Below are positions 1 to 5,678 of a DNA stretch of 15,621 bases, piece by piece. Under the pieces are notes generated by a model that was given only the letters and a program-made list of their open reading frames with translations, ran no database searches and was not told the origin of the DNA. The position numbers and the translations under genes are program-made. How positions within the stretch are numbered: the stretch's first letter is position 1; every line of letters begins with the position of its first letter. Location of the stretch: contig JAHYYS010000059.1 of assembly GCA_019424865.1 (NCBI GenBank), positions 1 through 15,621 of the forward strand, given 5' to 3'. The stretch comes from a bacterium (GTDB lineage: Bacteria > Bacillota > Clostridia > Oscillospirales > Oscillospiraceae).

Positions 1-775
1 CGGGGCAGGAGCGGCGCAGCTCCTCCTGAATGGCGGTGAAGGGGACCACATGGACCACCAAATGGCCGCACCAGGGGGTGAGCAGCCGGGCCAGCTCAAT
101 CACCTTCTCCTTGGCCTCGGGGGAGGTGTAGGGGTAGGAGAAGAAATGGACCATCTCCAGAGCCACGCCCCGCTTGGCGATCATCCAGGAGGCCACCGGG
201 GAGTCGATGCCCCCGGACAGCAGAGACACTGCGCGGCCGTTGATTCCGACGGGCAGGCCCCCCGCGCCGGGGTCGGGGTTGGCGTGGACAAAGGCGGCGT
301 AATCCCGGATCTCCACATAGACGGTGAGCTCCGGATGGTGCACGTCCACCGTCAGATTGGGGTACAGCTCATGCAGCTCGCCCCCCACATACTGGCTGAC
401 CTGGATGGAGGTCATGGGGAAGGTCTTGTCCGCCCGCTTGGTCTCCACCTTGAAGGAGCGGGCAGTCTTCAGCCGGCCGTCCAGATAGTCCCGGCAGGCG
501 GCCAGAATGGCGTCCTTGTCCTTTTCGCAGGCCCGGGCCCGGCTCAGGCCCACCACGCCGAAGACCTTCTTCATGGCCTCCCAGGCCCCGTCCATGTCGC
601 AGTCCTCCCGCATGGGCTCCACATAGGTGGTGGACTGACGGGTGTATACCCGGAACTGGCCCAGGTTGTTCAGCCGGCGGTGGATATTGGCCTGGAGCTT
701 ATCCTCAAAGCTACGCCGGTTGAGCCCCTTCAGCACCAGCTCCCCCAGCTTGAGCAGAATCATTTCGTTCATCAT
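1..775 (-). CDS. thiI: tRNA 4-thiouridine synthase ThiI (3' part cut off by the window)
   Basis: ThiI transfers sulfur to uridine 8 of tRNA and, in many bacteria, to the thiamine thiazole precursor; it acts in the cytoplasm with a cysteine desulfurase. The visible 258 residues begin with a ferredoxin-like/THUMP region typical of ThiI (MNEMILLKLGELVLKG near the start). The ATP-pyrophosphatase P-loop SGGIDSP lies at about residues 187-193, followed by VASWMIAKRG. The rest of the PP-loop domain, and any C-terminal rhodanese domain carrying the sulfur-bearing cysteine, is outside the window. The first of two adjacent ATG codons (775 and 772) is chosen because a purine-rich GGGAGAGAGGA lies just upstream on the minus strand. 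The gene follows the cadmium ATPase gene on the same strand by about 100 bp but has its own promoter. Family assignment is confident; the thiamine role cannot be judged without the C terminus. Confidence 0.93.
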   Translation of the reverse strand, partial: MMNEMILLKLGELVLKGLNRRSFEDKLQANIHRRLNNLGQFRVYTRQSTTYVEPMREDCDMDGAWEAMKKVFGVVGLSRARACEKDKDAILAACRDYLDGRLKTARSFKVETKRADKTFPMTSIQVSQYVGGELHELYPNLTVDVHHPELTVYVEIRDYAAFVHANPDPGAGGLPVGINGRAVSLLSGGIDSPVASWMIAKRGVALEMVHFFSYPYTSPEAKEKVIELARLLTPWCGHLVVHVVPFTAIQEELRRSCP

Positions 776-783
776 AGCAAAAA

Positions 784-844
784 ATTCCTCTCTCCCGTGG
801 ATGGATTTCAATTGAATCCCATTATATCCAAAGGAGAGAGGAAT
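784..844 (-). promoter_or_regulatory. 12-bp perfect inverted repeat covering the thiI ribosome site
   Basis: ATTCCTCTCTCC at 784-795 and GGAGAGAGGAAT at 833-844 are perfect reverse complements with a 37-nt spacer. Read on the minus strand, the downstream arm is the thiI Shine-Dalgarno region. The upstream arm lies in the -35/-10 spacer of the thiI promoter, upstream of the predicted start near 814. RNA starting at the thiI promoter would therefore lack the upstream arm, whereas RNA reading through from the cad operon would carry both arms and could mask the ribosome site. A role as a DNA operator is the alternative. Confidence 0.6.
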
Positions 845-849
845 GTCCA
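821..849 (-). promoter_or_regulatory. sigma70-type promoter of thiI
   Basis: On the minus strand a TGGACA box (844-849) and a perfect TATAAT (821-826) are separated by exactly 17 bp. Transcription would start near 814, giving a leader of about 40 nt that contains the thiI ribosome site. The five-of-six -35 and perfect -10 make this a strong candidate, so thiI need not depend on the metal operon upstream. Confidence 0.75.
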
Positions 850-878
850 CAGTTTCCTGCAAAGAGCGGGGAAAAGGG

Positions 879-2861
879 CTATTTTGTGCGCAGCATCCGG
901 CTGGCGTTCAGAATGGCCAGCACCGAGACCCCCACGTCGGCGAATACCGCCATCCACATGTTGGCCCGCCCCACCGCGGACAGGGCCAACACCAGGAACT
1001 TGACCCCAAGGGCAAACACGATGTTCTGGTGCACAATGCGCAGCGTCTTCCGGGCGATGCGCACCGCCACAGGCAGCTTGGACAGGTCGTCATCCATCAG
1101 AACCACGTCGGCGGCCTCGATGGCGGCGTCCGAGCCCATGGCGCCCATGGCCACCCCGATGTCCGCCCGGGAGAGGACAGGGGCGTCGTTGATGCCGTCG
1201 CCCACGAACACCAGCTGCTCCTTGGGGACCTTTTCCCGCAGAAGGGCCTCCACCCGGTCCACCTTGTCGCCGGGCAGAAGCTCGGCGTGCACCTCGTCCA
1301 GACCCAGCTCCCGGGCCACGGCCTCGCCCACGGCTCTGGAGTCTCCGGTGAGCATCACGGTTTTCCGGATGCCGGCCGCCTTCAGGGCCTGGAGTGCGTC
1401 TCTGGCCCCCGGTTTCACCTGGTCGGAGATTACAATATGTCCGGCATAGGCCCCGTCCACCGCCACATGAACGATGGTGCCGGTGTGGCGGCAGGTGTCC
1501 TGAAAGGCGATATGGAACTGATCCATCAGCTTCTGGTTGCCCGCCAGCACGGTTTTGCCGTCCACCACGGCCTGGATGCCGTGGCCGGCAATCTCCCGGG
1601 CGTCGGTGACCCGGGCGGGATCAGGGGCGGGCGTACAGGCGGCCTGGATGGACAGGGAGATGGGATGGGTGCTGAAGCGTTCGGCCAGCGCGGCCAGCTC
1701 CAGCAGCTCCCGCTCGTCAATGTCTTTTGGATGGACAGCGGTTACGGAGAAGGTGCCCTGGGTCAGGGTGCCGGTCTTGTCAAAGACCACAATGCCCGCC
1801 TGGGCCAGCGCCTCCAGATAGTTGCCGCCCTTGACCAGAATGCCGTGCTTGGAGGCGCCGCCGATGCCGCCGAAGAAGGACAGGGGAATGGAGATCACCA
1901 GGGCGCAGGGGCAGGAGACCACCAGGAAGACCAGGGCCCGCTGCACCCACATCATCCACTCGCCTTCGGCCAGAGCGGGCAGAAGGCCAACTCCCAGGGC
2001 GTCATCCGCCAGCTTGCACACCGGGGGCAGGACCGCCAGAGCCAGCGCCGCGAACACCACCGCAGGGGTATAGTAGCGGGCAAATTTGGTGATGAAGTTT
2101 TCCGCCTTGGCCTTTTTGGAGGCGGAGTTCTCCACCAGGTCCAGAATTTTGGCCACCGTGGACTCCCCGAAGGGCTTGCTCACCGCAATGCGCAGCACGC
2201 CGGTCAGGTTGACGCAGCCGCTGACGATCTCGTCCCCGTCCCCCACATCCCGGGGCAGGGATTCGCCGGTGAGGGCGGCGGTGTCCAGGGTGGAAGACCC
2301 CTCCAGCACGGTCCCGTCCAGCGGGACCCGCTCCCCTGGCTTTACCACGATGACGTCGCCCACGGCCACCTCCTCCGGGTCCACCTGGACCAGCTGGCCG
2401 TCCCGCTCGATGTTGGCGTAGTCCGGACGGATGTCCATCAGGGCGGAGATGGACTTGCGGCTGCGGTCCACGGCCACGCTTTGAAACAGCTCGCCCACCT
2501 GATAGAAGAGCATGACGGCCACGCCCTCCCGGTACTCGCCGCAGCCGAAGGCGCCCACCGTTGCCACCGCCATCAGGAAGTTTTCATCAAACACCTGGCC
2601 GTTTTTGATGTTGCGCACCGCGCGCCACAGCACATCCCAGCCGATAACCAGATAGGGGATGAGGTAGAGCGCCGGCGTCAGCCAGCCGGGAGCGTACCGG
2701 GCCACAGTCCCGTCCTCCGATACAGCGGCAGGGGCCAGGGGCAGCCAGGACAGCCAGTCCGGCAGCAGCCAGTCCGTCTCCGGCAGCAGAATCCACAGGC
2801 AGGCCATCAGCGCCGCGCTGATGAGAATGCGTCCGAGCATTTTCTTCTGCTTTCTAGTCAT
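879..2861 (-). CDS. cadA: Zn2+/Cd2+/Pb2+-exporting P1B-2-type ATPase without an N-terminal HMA domain
   Basis: This membrane pump uses ATP to expel divalent soft metals. The 660-residue protein shows the ordered P1B ATPase landmarks: the actuator TGE loop (198-200), the metal-binding CPC in a membrane helix (317-319), the phosphorylated aspartate D361 in DKTGT, the HP dipeptide (399-400) and the GDGIND hinge (554-559). In the last helices K621 (in ALGVKF) and D642 (in FADVG) are the residues that mark the Zn/Cd/Pb (P1B-2) class rather than copper pumps. The N terminus goes straight into a membrane helix, so the usual HMA domain is missing; a separate HMA protein is encoded just upstream. An ATG 33 codons further upstream is open, but the start at 2861 is chosen because GGAAGGAG lies about 9 nt before it and the extension would run through a repeat element. 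Zinc or cadmium is likely; the exact metal is not proven. Confidence 0.95.
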   Translation of the reverse strand: MTRKQKKMLGRILISAALMACLWILLPETDWLLPDWLSWLPLAPAAVSEDGTVARYAPGWLTPALYLIPYLVIGWDVLWRAVRNIKNGQVFDENFLMAVATVGAFGCGEYREGVAVMLFYQVGELFQSVAVDRSRKSISALMDIRPDYANIERDGQLVQVDPEEVAVGDVIVVKPGERVPLDGTVLEGSSTLDTAALTGESLPRDVGDGDEIVSGCVNLTGVLRIAVSKPFGESTVAKILDLVENSASKKAKAENFITKFARYYTPAVVFAALALAVLPPVCKLADDALGVGLLPALAEGEWMMWVQRALVFLVVSCPCALVISIPLSFFGGIGGASKHGILVKGGNYLEALAQAGIVVFDKTGTLTQGTFSVTAVHPKDIDERELLELAALAERFSTHPISLSIQAACTPAPDPARVTDAREIAGHGIQAVVDGKTVLAGNQKLMDQFHIAFQDTCRHTGTIVHVAVDGAYAGHIVISDQVKPGARDALQALKAAGIRKTVMLTGDSRAVGEAVARELGLDEVHAELLPGDKVDRVEALLREKVPKEQLVFVGDGINDAPVLSRADIGVAMGAMGSDAAIEAADVVLMDDDLSKLPVAVRIARKTLRIVHQNIVFALGVKFLVLALSAVGRANMWMAVFADVGVSVLAILNASRMLRTK

Positions 2862-2886
2862 ACTATATCGCTCCTTCCGATTGGGC

Positions 2887-2954
2887 GGGAGGGATAACGC
2901 AGCGCGGGGAAAGCCCTCCTGCAAGGCCTTCCGCCGCCCGGAGGCGGCGGAATC
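2887..2954. repeat. Fragment of an interspersed hairpin repeat, between the HMA and ATPase genes
   Basis: The plus strand holds GGGAGGG, then GCCCTCCTGCAAGG (identical to 13457-13470), then a 10-bp stem TTCCGCCGCC (2929-2938) / GGCGGCGGAA (2943-2952) with loop CGGA, then AAT. The same order occurs at 13413-13497. No T-run follows on either strand, so it is not a terminator. In the operon transcript it would form a hairpin between two cistrons. Confidence 0.7.
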
Positions 2955-2966
2955 AGGCACCCCTTT

Positions 2967-3188
2967 TTACTTCAGCACAATTTCGCAGTCGGGCTCCACC
3001 TTTTTGCACACCTTGACCGCCTGCTTTACAATGTCGTCAAACCGGGCGTCGTCCGCCTCGATGGTCATTTTCTGGGTCATGAAGCTGACGGTGGCGTCGG
3101 TGACGCCGTCAATTTTCTTGATGGCGTTCTCCATCTTGGCCGCGCAGTTGGCACAGTCCAGGTCGATAAGCTTGTAGGTCTTTTTCAT
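2967..3188 (-). CDS. Free-standing heavy-metal-associated (HMA) domain protein, metallochaperone
   Basis: A 73-residue protein made of one HMA domain of the CopZ/MerP/ATPase-N-terminus type, with the metal-binding pair CxxC in LDCANCAAKM (C12 and C15). The beta-alpha-beta-beta-alpha-beta pattern is visible in the alternating segments that follow. It is expected to bind a thiol-liking metal in the cytosol and pass it to the ATPase encoded directly downstream, which lacks this domain. An aspartate precedes the first cysteine (DCANC), as in Zn/Cd ATPase N-terminal domains, rather than the copper-type MxCxxC. The ATG at 3188 is chosen because AAAGGAG lies about 9 nt upstream and the domain begins at once; a longer open frame upstream has no domain content. 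A short GC hairpin (3224-3238) lies between it and the regulator gene. Confidence 0.9.
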   Translation of the reverse strand: MKKTYKLIDLDCANCAAKMENAIKKIDGVTDATVSFMTQKMTIEADDARFDDIVKQAVKVCKKVEPDCEIVLK

Positions 3189-3282
3189 GTTGATGCACTC
3201 CTTTATGATATGGCTGTTATGGAACCGGCGCCGCCGGTCCGCCGGAAGGGCGCGGCAGCATCCCAGAAACGGACCGGCCCAG

Positions 3283-3642
3283 TTATTCTGCGATGTGCTC
3301 CATCCCCTGGGAGAGAATGCGGGACACGTGCTCATCCGCCAGGGAGTAGTATACGGTTTTGCCCTCCCGGCGGAATTTCACCAGCTTGCTGGCTTTCAGC
3401 ACCCGCAGCTGGTGGGAGACCGCACTCTGGGTGACCTCCATCAGCTTGGCCAGATCGCATACGCACAGCTCGGATTCCAGCAGTGCATACAGAATCTTCA
3501 CCCGGGTGCTGTCCCCGAAGATCTTGAACAGCTCGGCCAGGTCATACAGGGTTTCGTCCGCCGGCAGCAGGGCGCGGACCTGCTCCACCGTGTCCTGGTG
3601 AATTAAATTTTCCTCACAGCAGGGGATCTCTTTCTTTTCCAT
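3283..3642 (-). CDS. cadC: ArsR/SmtB-family metal-sensing repressor, CadC type
   Basis: First gene of the metal operon; a 119-residue dimeric winged-helix repressor expected to leave its operator when Zn, Cd or Pb binds. The CadC signature ELCVCDLA (C60, C62), together with an N-terminal cysteine pair (C8, C9), forms the likely alpha3N soft-metal site. The second, alpha5, site is also complete: D103 and H105, then H116 and E119, with the spacing of the S. aureus CadC D/H/H/E set. E119 is the final residue. The DNA-reading helix is around VTQSAVSHQLRVLK (70-83), and the wing is REGKTVYY. The ATG at 3642 is chosen over a TTG four codons upstream because GGAGG sits about 6 nt before it. The adjacent CC pair differs from the Cx3C of the classic CadC. 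Autoregulation is inferred from the operator in front. Confidence 0.93.
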   Translation of the reverse strand: MEKKEIPCCEENLIHQDTVEQVRALLPADETLYDLAELFKIFGDSTRVKILYALLESELCVCDLAKLMEVTQSAVSHQLRVLKASKLVKFRREGKTVYYSLADEHVSRILSQGMEHIAE

Positions 3643-3664
3643 AGTTCCCTCCAAAACAAATATA

Positions 3665-3678
3665 TGAACATTTATTCA
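3665..3678. promoter_or_regulatory. ArsR/SmtB-type operator (TGAA-N6-TTCA)
   Basis: TGAA, six bases, TTCA matches the core of the imperfect palindromes bound by SmtB/CzrA/CadC repressors; the arms extend by one base each way to ATGAA/TTCAT. It lies immediately downstream of the cad -10 box, where a bound dimer would block transcription. The match to the encoded CadC is an inference from position and motif. Confidence 0.75.
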
Positions 3679-3690
3679 TTTGTTGATATT

Positions 3691-3719
3691 AAGATAGCAC
3701 CATGCAGTCAGCATGTCAA
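3691..3719 (-). promoter_or_regulatory. sigma70-type promoter of the cad operon
   Basis: On the minus strand a perfect TTGACA (3714-3719) and TATCTT (3691-3696) are separated by 17 bp. Transcription would begin near 3684, just before the palindrome at 3665-3678 and about 40 nt ahead of the cadC ATG. Confidence 0.8.
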
Positions 3720-3740
3720 GAGAAAAATAGGGCGGGGGGA

Positions 3741-3769
3741 TAGAAATTTTTATCCGGGCCTGCTATAAT
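3741..3769 (+). promoter_or_regulatory. Promoter of the nitroreductase gene, extended -10
   Basis: A perfect TATAAT at 3764-3769 is preceded by TGC, which gives the extended -10 TGn. A weak -35, TAGAAA (3741-3746), lies 17 bp upstream. The start would be near 3776, with a leader of about 85 nt. It diverges from the cad promoter; the CadC operator is about 60 bp away and would not overlap it. Confidence 0.6.
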
Positions 3770-3859
3770 ACTGTCTGCTGAGCCGCCGGCCCGTGTCAAA
3801 GGGGCCGGACGGCCGCCCCCGGCTGCACTGTCTCAATACCAGAAAGGAGTTATGATACC

Positions 3860-4405
3860 ATGGAACGCAAGAAAGAGCTGCTGAATTTGATTCTGGACCG
3901 CCGCAGCTGCCGCAGCTACCGGCCCGAACCCCTGGATCGCCCCACACTGGCCGCCATTGTGGAGGCCGGACGGTATGCCCCCAGCGCCATGAATCAGCAG
4001 AAATGTCACTTCTATGTCATTACCGACCGGGAGCTGCTGCATCAGATCTCCGCCGCGGTGAGCGCCAACCTCAAGCGCTTTGCAAATACAGACTGCACCT
4101 ATGGGGCCCCCGCGCTGATTCTGGTGACCAACCGGCGGGACAACAGCTGCGCCCTGCAGGACGCGGCCTGCGCCATGGAGAACATGATGCTGGCCGCCTG
4201 CGCCATGGGGGTGGGCACCTGCTGGATTAACCAGCCCTACTATCTGGATCAGAATCCCCAGATGCGCGCCCTGCTCGCCCCCCTTGGGGTGACGGAGGAG
4301 GAGCAGCTTTGCTGTTCCCTGGCCCTGGGCCTGCCGGAGGGCCCTCTGTTCCCCGGGCGCAGAGAGCGCAGCGGCAACGCCGTCACCTGGGTGCCGGAGG
4401 ACTGA
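3860..4405 (+). CDS. Nitroreductase-family FMN oxidoreductase
   Basis: A 181-residue single-domain flavoprotein of the nitroreductase superfamily. Members are homodimers that bind FMN and reduce nitro groups, quinones or other electron acceptors with NAD(P)H. The N-terminal phosphate-contacting motif is RRSCRSY (14-20), followed by APSAMNQQ (40-47), the usual FMN-side segment, and GVGTCW (117-122), typical of the region near the isoalloxazine ring. There is no fused ferredoxin domain. The protein is rich in cysteine in its C-terminal half (AACAMGVGTCW, CCSLALG). The ATG at 3860 has AAAGGAG 10 nt upstream. It is transcribed alone, away from the cad operon, and ends before a separate promoter for the next cluster. 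The physiological substrate cannot be read from the sequence. Confidence 0.9.
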   Translation: MERKKELLNLILDRRSCRSYRPEPLDRPTLAAIVEAGRYAPSAMNQQKCHFYVITDRELLHQISAAVSANLKRFANTDCTYGAPALILVTNRRDNSCALQDAACAMENMMLAACAMGVGTCWINQPYYLDQNPQMRALLAPLGVTEEEQLCCSLALGLPEGPLFPGRRERSGNAVTWVPED

Positions 4406-4433
4406 GCCTCCGCCCGCCGGTAAAAATTTTTTT
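4395..4433 (+). terminator. Possible weak terminator after the nitroreductase gene
   Basis: CGGAGG (4395-4400) pairs with CCTCCG (4407-4412) across a 6-nt loop that contains the stop codon. A run of seven T follows only at 4427-4433, too far away for a classical intrinsic terminator, so the call is tentative. Confidence 0.3.
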
Positions 4434-4443
4434 GAGAAGACCT

Positions 4444-4468
4444 GGAACCTTTTGATGGGATGTGCGTC
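4444..4468 (+). promoter_or_regulatory. Candidate ECF-sigma-factor promoter of the envelope acylation cluster
   Basis: GGAAC (4444-4448) and CGTC (4465-4468, followed by AAAA) are separated by 16 bp, the spacing and sequence classes of extracytoplasmic-function sigma promoters such as those of SigW/SigX/RpoE. No good TTGACA/TATAAT pair was found between the nitroreductase stop and the lipoprotein start. Transcription would start near 4475, about 50 nt before the lipoprotein ATG. The cognate sigma factor is not in the window. Confidence 0.55.
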
Positions 4469-4525
4469 AAAAGCTCTGCAAGCAAAATTCGACGATAATC
4501 CATCACCTGAAAAGGAGGTTTTCTC

Positions 4526-5536
4526 ATGAAGAAAACACGTGCGCTTGCGCTGGCTCTGGCCTGCGCCCTGTCTCTCTCCCTCTTGACCGCCTGCGGCGGA
4601 TCCGGCTCCGGTTCCAGTTCCGACACCTCGGATGGCGCGCAGACCAGCCAGTCCGGCACCACCGGCTCCGGCCTGGATCAGTCCGGTGCAGGCAGTTCAC
4701 TGCCGGATGGGTCCCTCCCGGACGCCTCCCAGCCCGACGCCTCCGGAGACGGAGCTGTTTCCGCCGGCGGCAGCGCCTCTGCCTCCCAGGAGGAGCCCGG
4801 CCAGCCCGTCCAGGCCGAGCTGAAGCTGAACCGCACCGACTTCTCTTTGTTCACTGTGGGATCCTCCTTCCAGCTGAAGGCCAGCGGCGTGCCGGAGGGA
4901 GCCAGCGTCACCTGGAGCTCCAGCAACCCGGATGTGGCCTCGGTGGCGGAGAACGGCACGGTCACCTATGTCGCAGCCGGTTCGGCCACCATTACCGCCG
5001 CGGCGGGGGATCTCACCGCCGTGTGCAAGGTGTACTGCAAGGCCCTGGAGGCGGAGCAGCCGGTACCGGATGAGCCGGAGGATTCCGGCAGCTCCAGCGC
5101 CGGCGGGGATTCCAGCGGGGACAGCAGCGCCCCTTCTGAGGATGGACAGGTGGATCTGTCTGCCTTTTACACCGCGGTTTCCAGCGCCCATGAGTTCCCC
5201 AGTTTTATGGCGCTGGCTGACCAGCAGGTTATGGAGGCTTATTATCCCGGCCTGAGCGGCATTTCCACCCAGCAGTGCCTGGTATATGCCAACCAGATGA
5301 GCATGAATATGGGGGAGCTGGTGCTGGTTCAGGTATCTGACAGTGCCGATGTGGATGCTGTGAAGGAGATCCTTCAGACCCGGATTGACAATATGGTCAA
5401 CGGCGGAGCCTGGTATCCCGAACCCACCCGTGTTTGGAGCGAAAATTCCAGGATTGTTTCCAACGGCAGCTATGTCATGATGGTGGTCAATGAGGACTGC
5501 GACGCCATTGTGGAGGAGTTTAACGCCCTGTTCTGA
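4526..5536 (+). CDS. Lipoprotein with bacterial Ig-like (Big_2) domain fused to a DUF4358 domain
   Basis: First gene of a cluster with an MBOAT acyltransferase and a DHHW protein. The 336-residue product begins with a lipoprotein signal (MKK, hydrophobic stretch, lipobox LLTAC with C23), so it should be anchored to the outer face of the membrane. A Ser/Gly/Asp/Pro-rich linker (24-96) follows, then a Big_2 Ig-like fold at about 97-172 (VTWSSSNPDVASV, GTVTYVAAGSATITA). A second Ser/Gly linker (173-207) leads to a C-terminal DUF4358-like region (about 209-336; DQQVMEAYYPGLSG, QMSMNMGELVLVQV, YVMMVVNEDCDAIVEEF). DUF4358 is a clostridial lipoprotein domain of unknown function. AAGGAGG lies 7 nt before the ATG. 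A role as a cell-wall-facing scaffold or accessory for glycan acylation is inferred only from the neighbours. The fusion of Ig-like and DUF4358 parts is worth noting. Confidence 0.85.
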   Translation: MKKTRALALALACALSLSLLTACGGSGSGSSSDTSDGAQTSQSGTTGSGLDQSGAGSSLPDGSLPDASQPDASGDGAVSAGGSASASQEEPGQPVQAELKLNRTDFSLFTVGSSFQLKASGVPEGASVTWSSSNPDVASVAENGTVTYVAAGSATITAAAGDLTAVCKVYCKALEAEQPVPDEPEDSGSSSAGGDSSGDSSAPSEDGQVDLSAFYTAVSSAHEFPSFMALADQQVMEAYYPGLSGISTQQCLVYANQMSMNMGELVLVQVSDSADVDAVKEILQTRIDNMVNGGAWYPEPTRVWSENSRIVSNGSYVMMVVNEDCDAIVEEFNALF

Positions 5537-5576
5537 GGCATACTATCTCTGACAAGCCCCCGGCGCATCACATCAG

Positions 5577-5625
5577 CCCGGCGGATGAGGAACTTGTCCG
5601 GCAGACGAGTTCCTTGTCCGCCGGG
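5577..5625 (+). other. Intercistronic hairpin between the lipoprotein and MBOAT genes
   Basis: CCCGGCGGA (5577-5585) pairs with TCCGCCGGG (5617-5625). Inside it, GGAACT (5589-5594) pairs with AGTTCC (5608-5613) across a TGA/TTG internal loop. A T-run appears only 15 nt later (5641-5646), so it is more likely a partial terminator or an mRNA-stabilising structure that raises the lipoprotein to acyltransferase ratio. The inner GGAAC is part of the stem and is not read as a promoter. Confidence 0.6.
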
Positions 5626-5678
5626 CCTTTGAAAGAGAAATTTTTTCAACCATTCAAAACCGCTCAAGGAGGAGCCAC

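Noticed and set aside
843..2897. Long plus-strand open frame (684 codons) opposite the metal ATPase gene
   Set aside because: It is His/Gly/Gln/Val-rich low-quality sequence typical of the antisense frame of GC-rich genes; it has no ribosome site or domain, and the opposite strand has every P-type ATPase motif.
5589..5594. GGAAC at 5589 as a second ECF promoter in front of the MBOAT gene
   Set aside because: It is one arm of the hairpin stem (pairs with AGTTCC at 5608-5613), and no CGTC follows at the right spacing.
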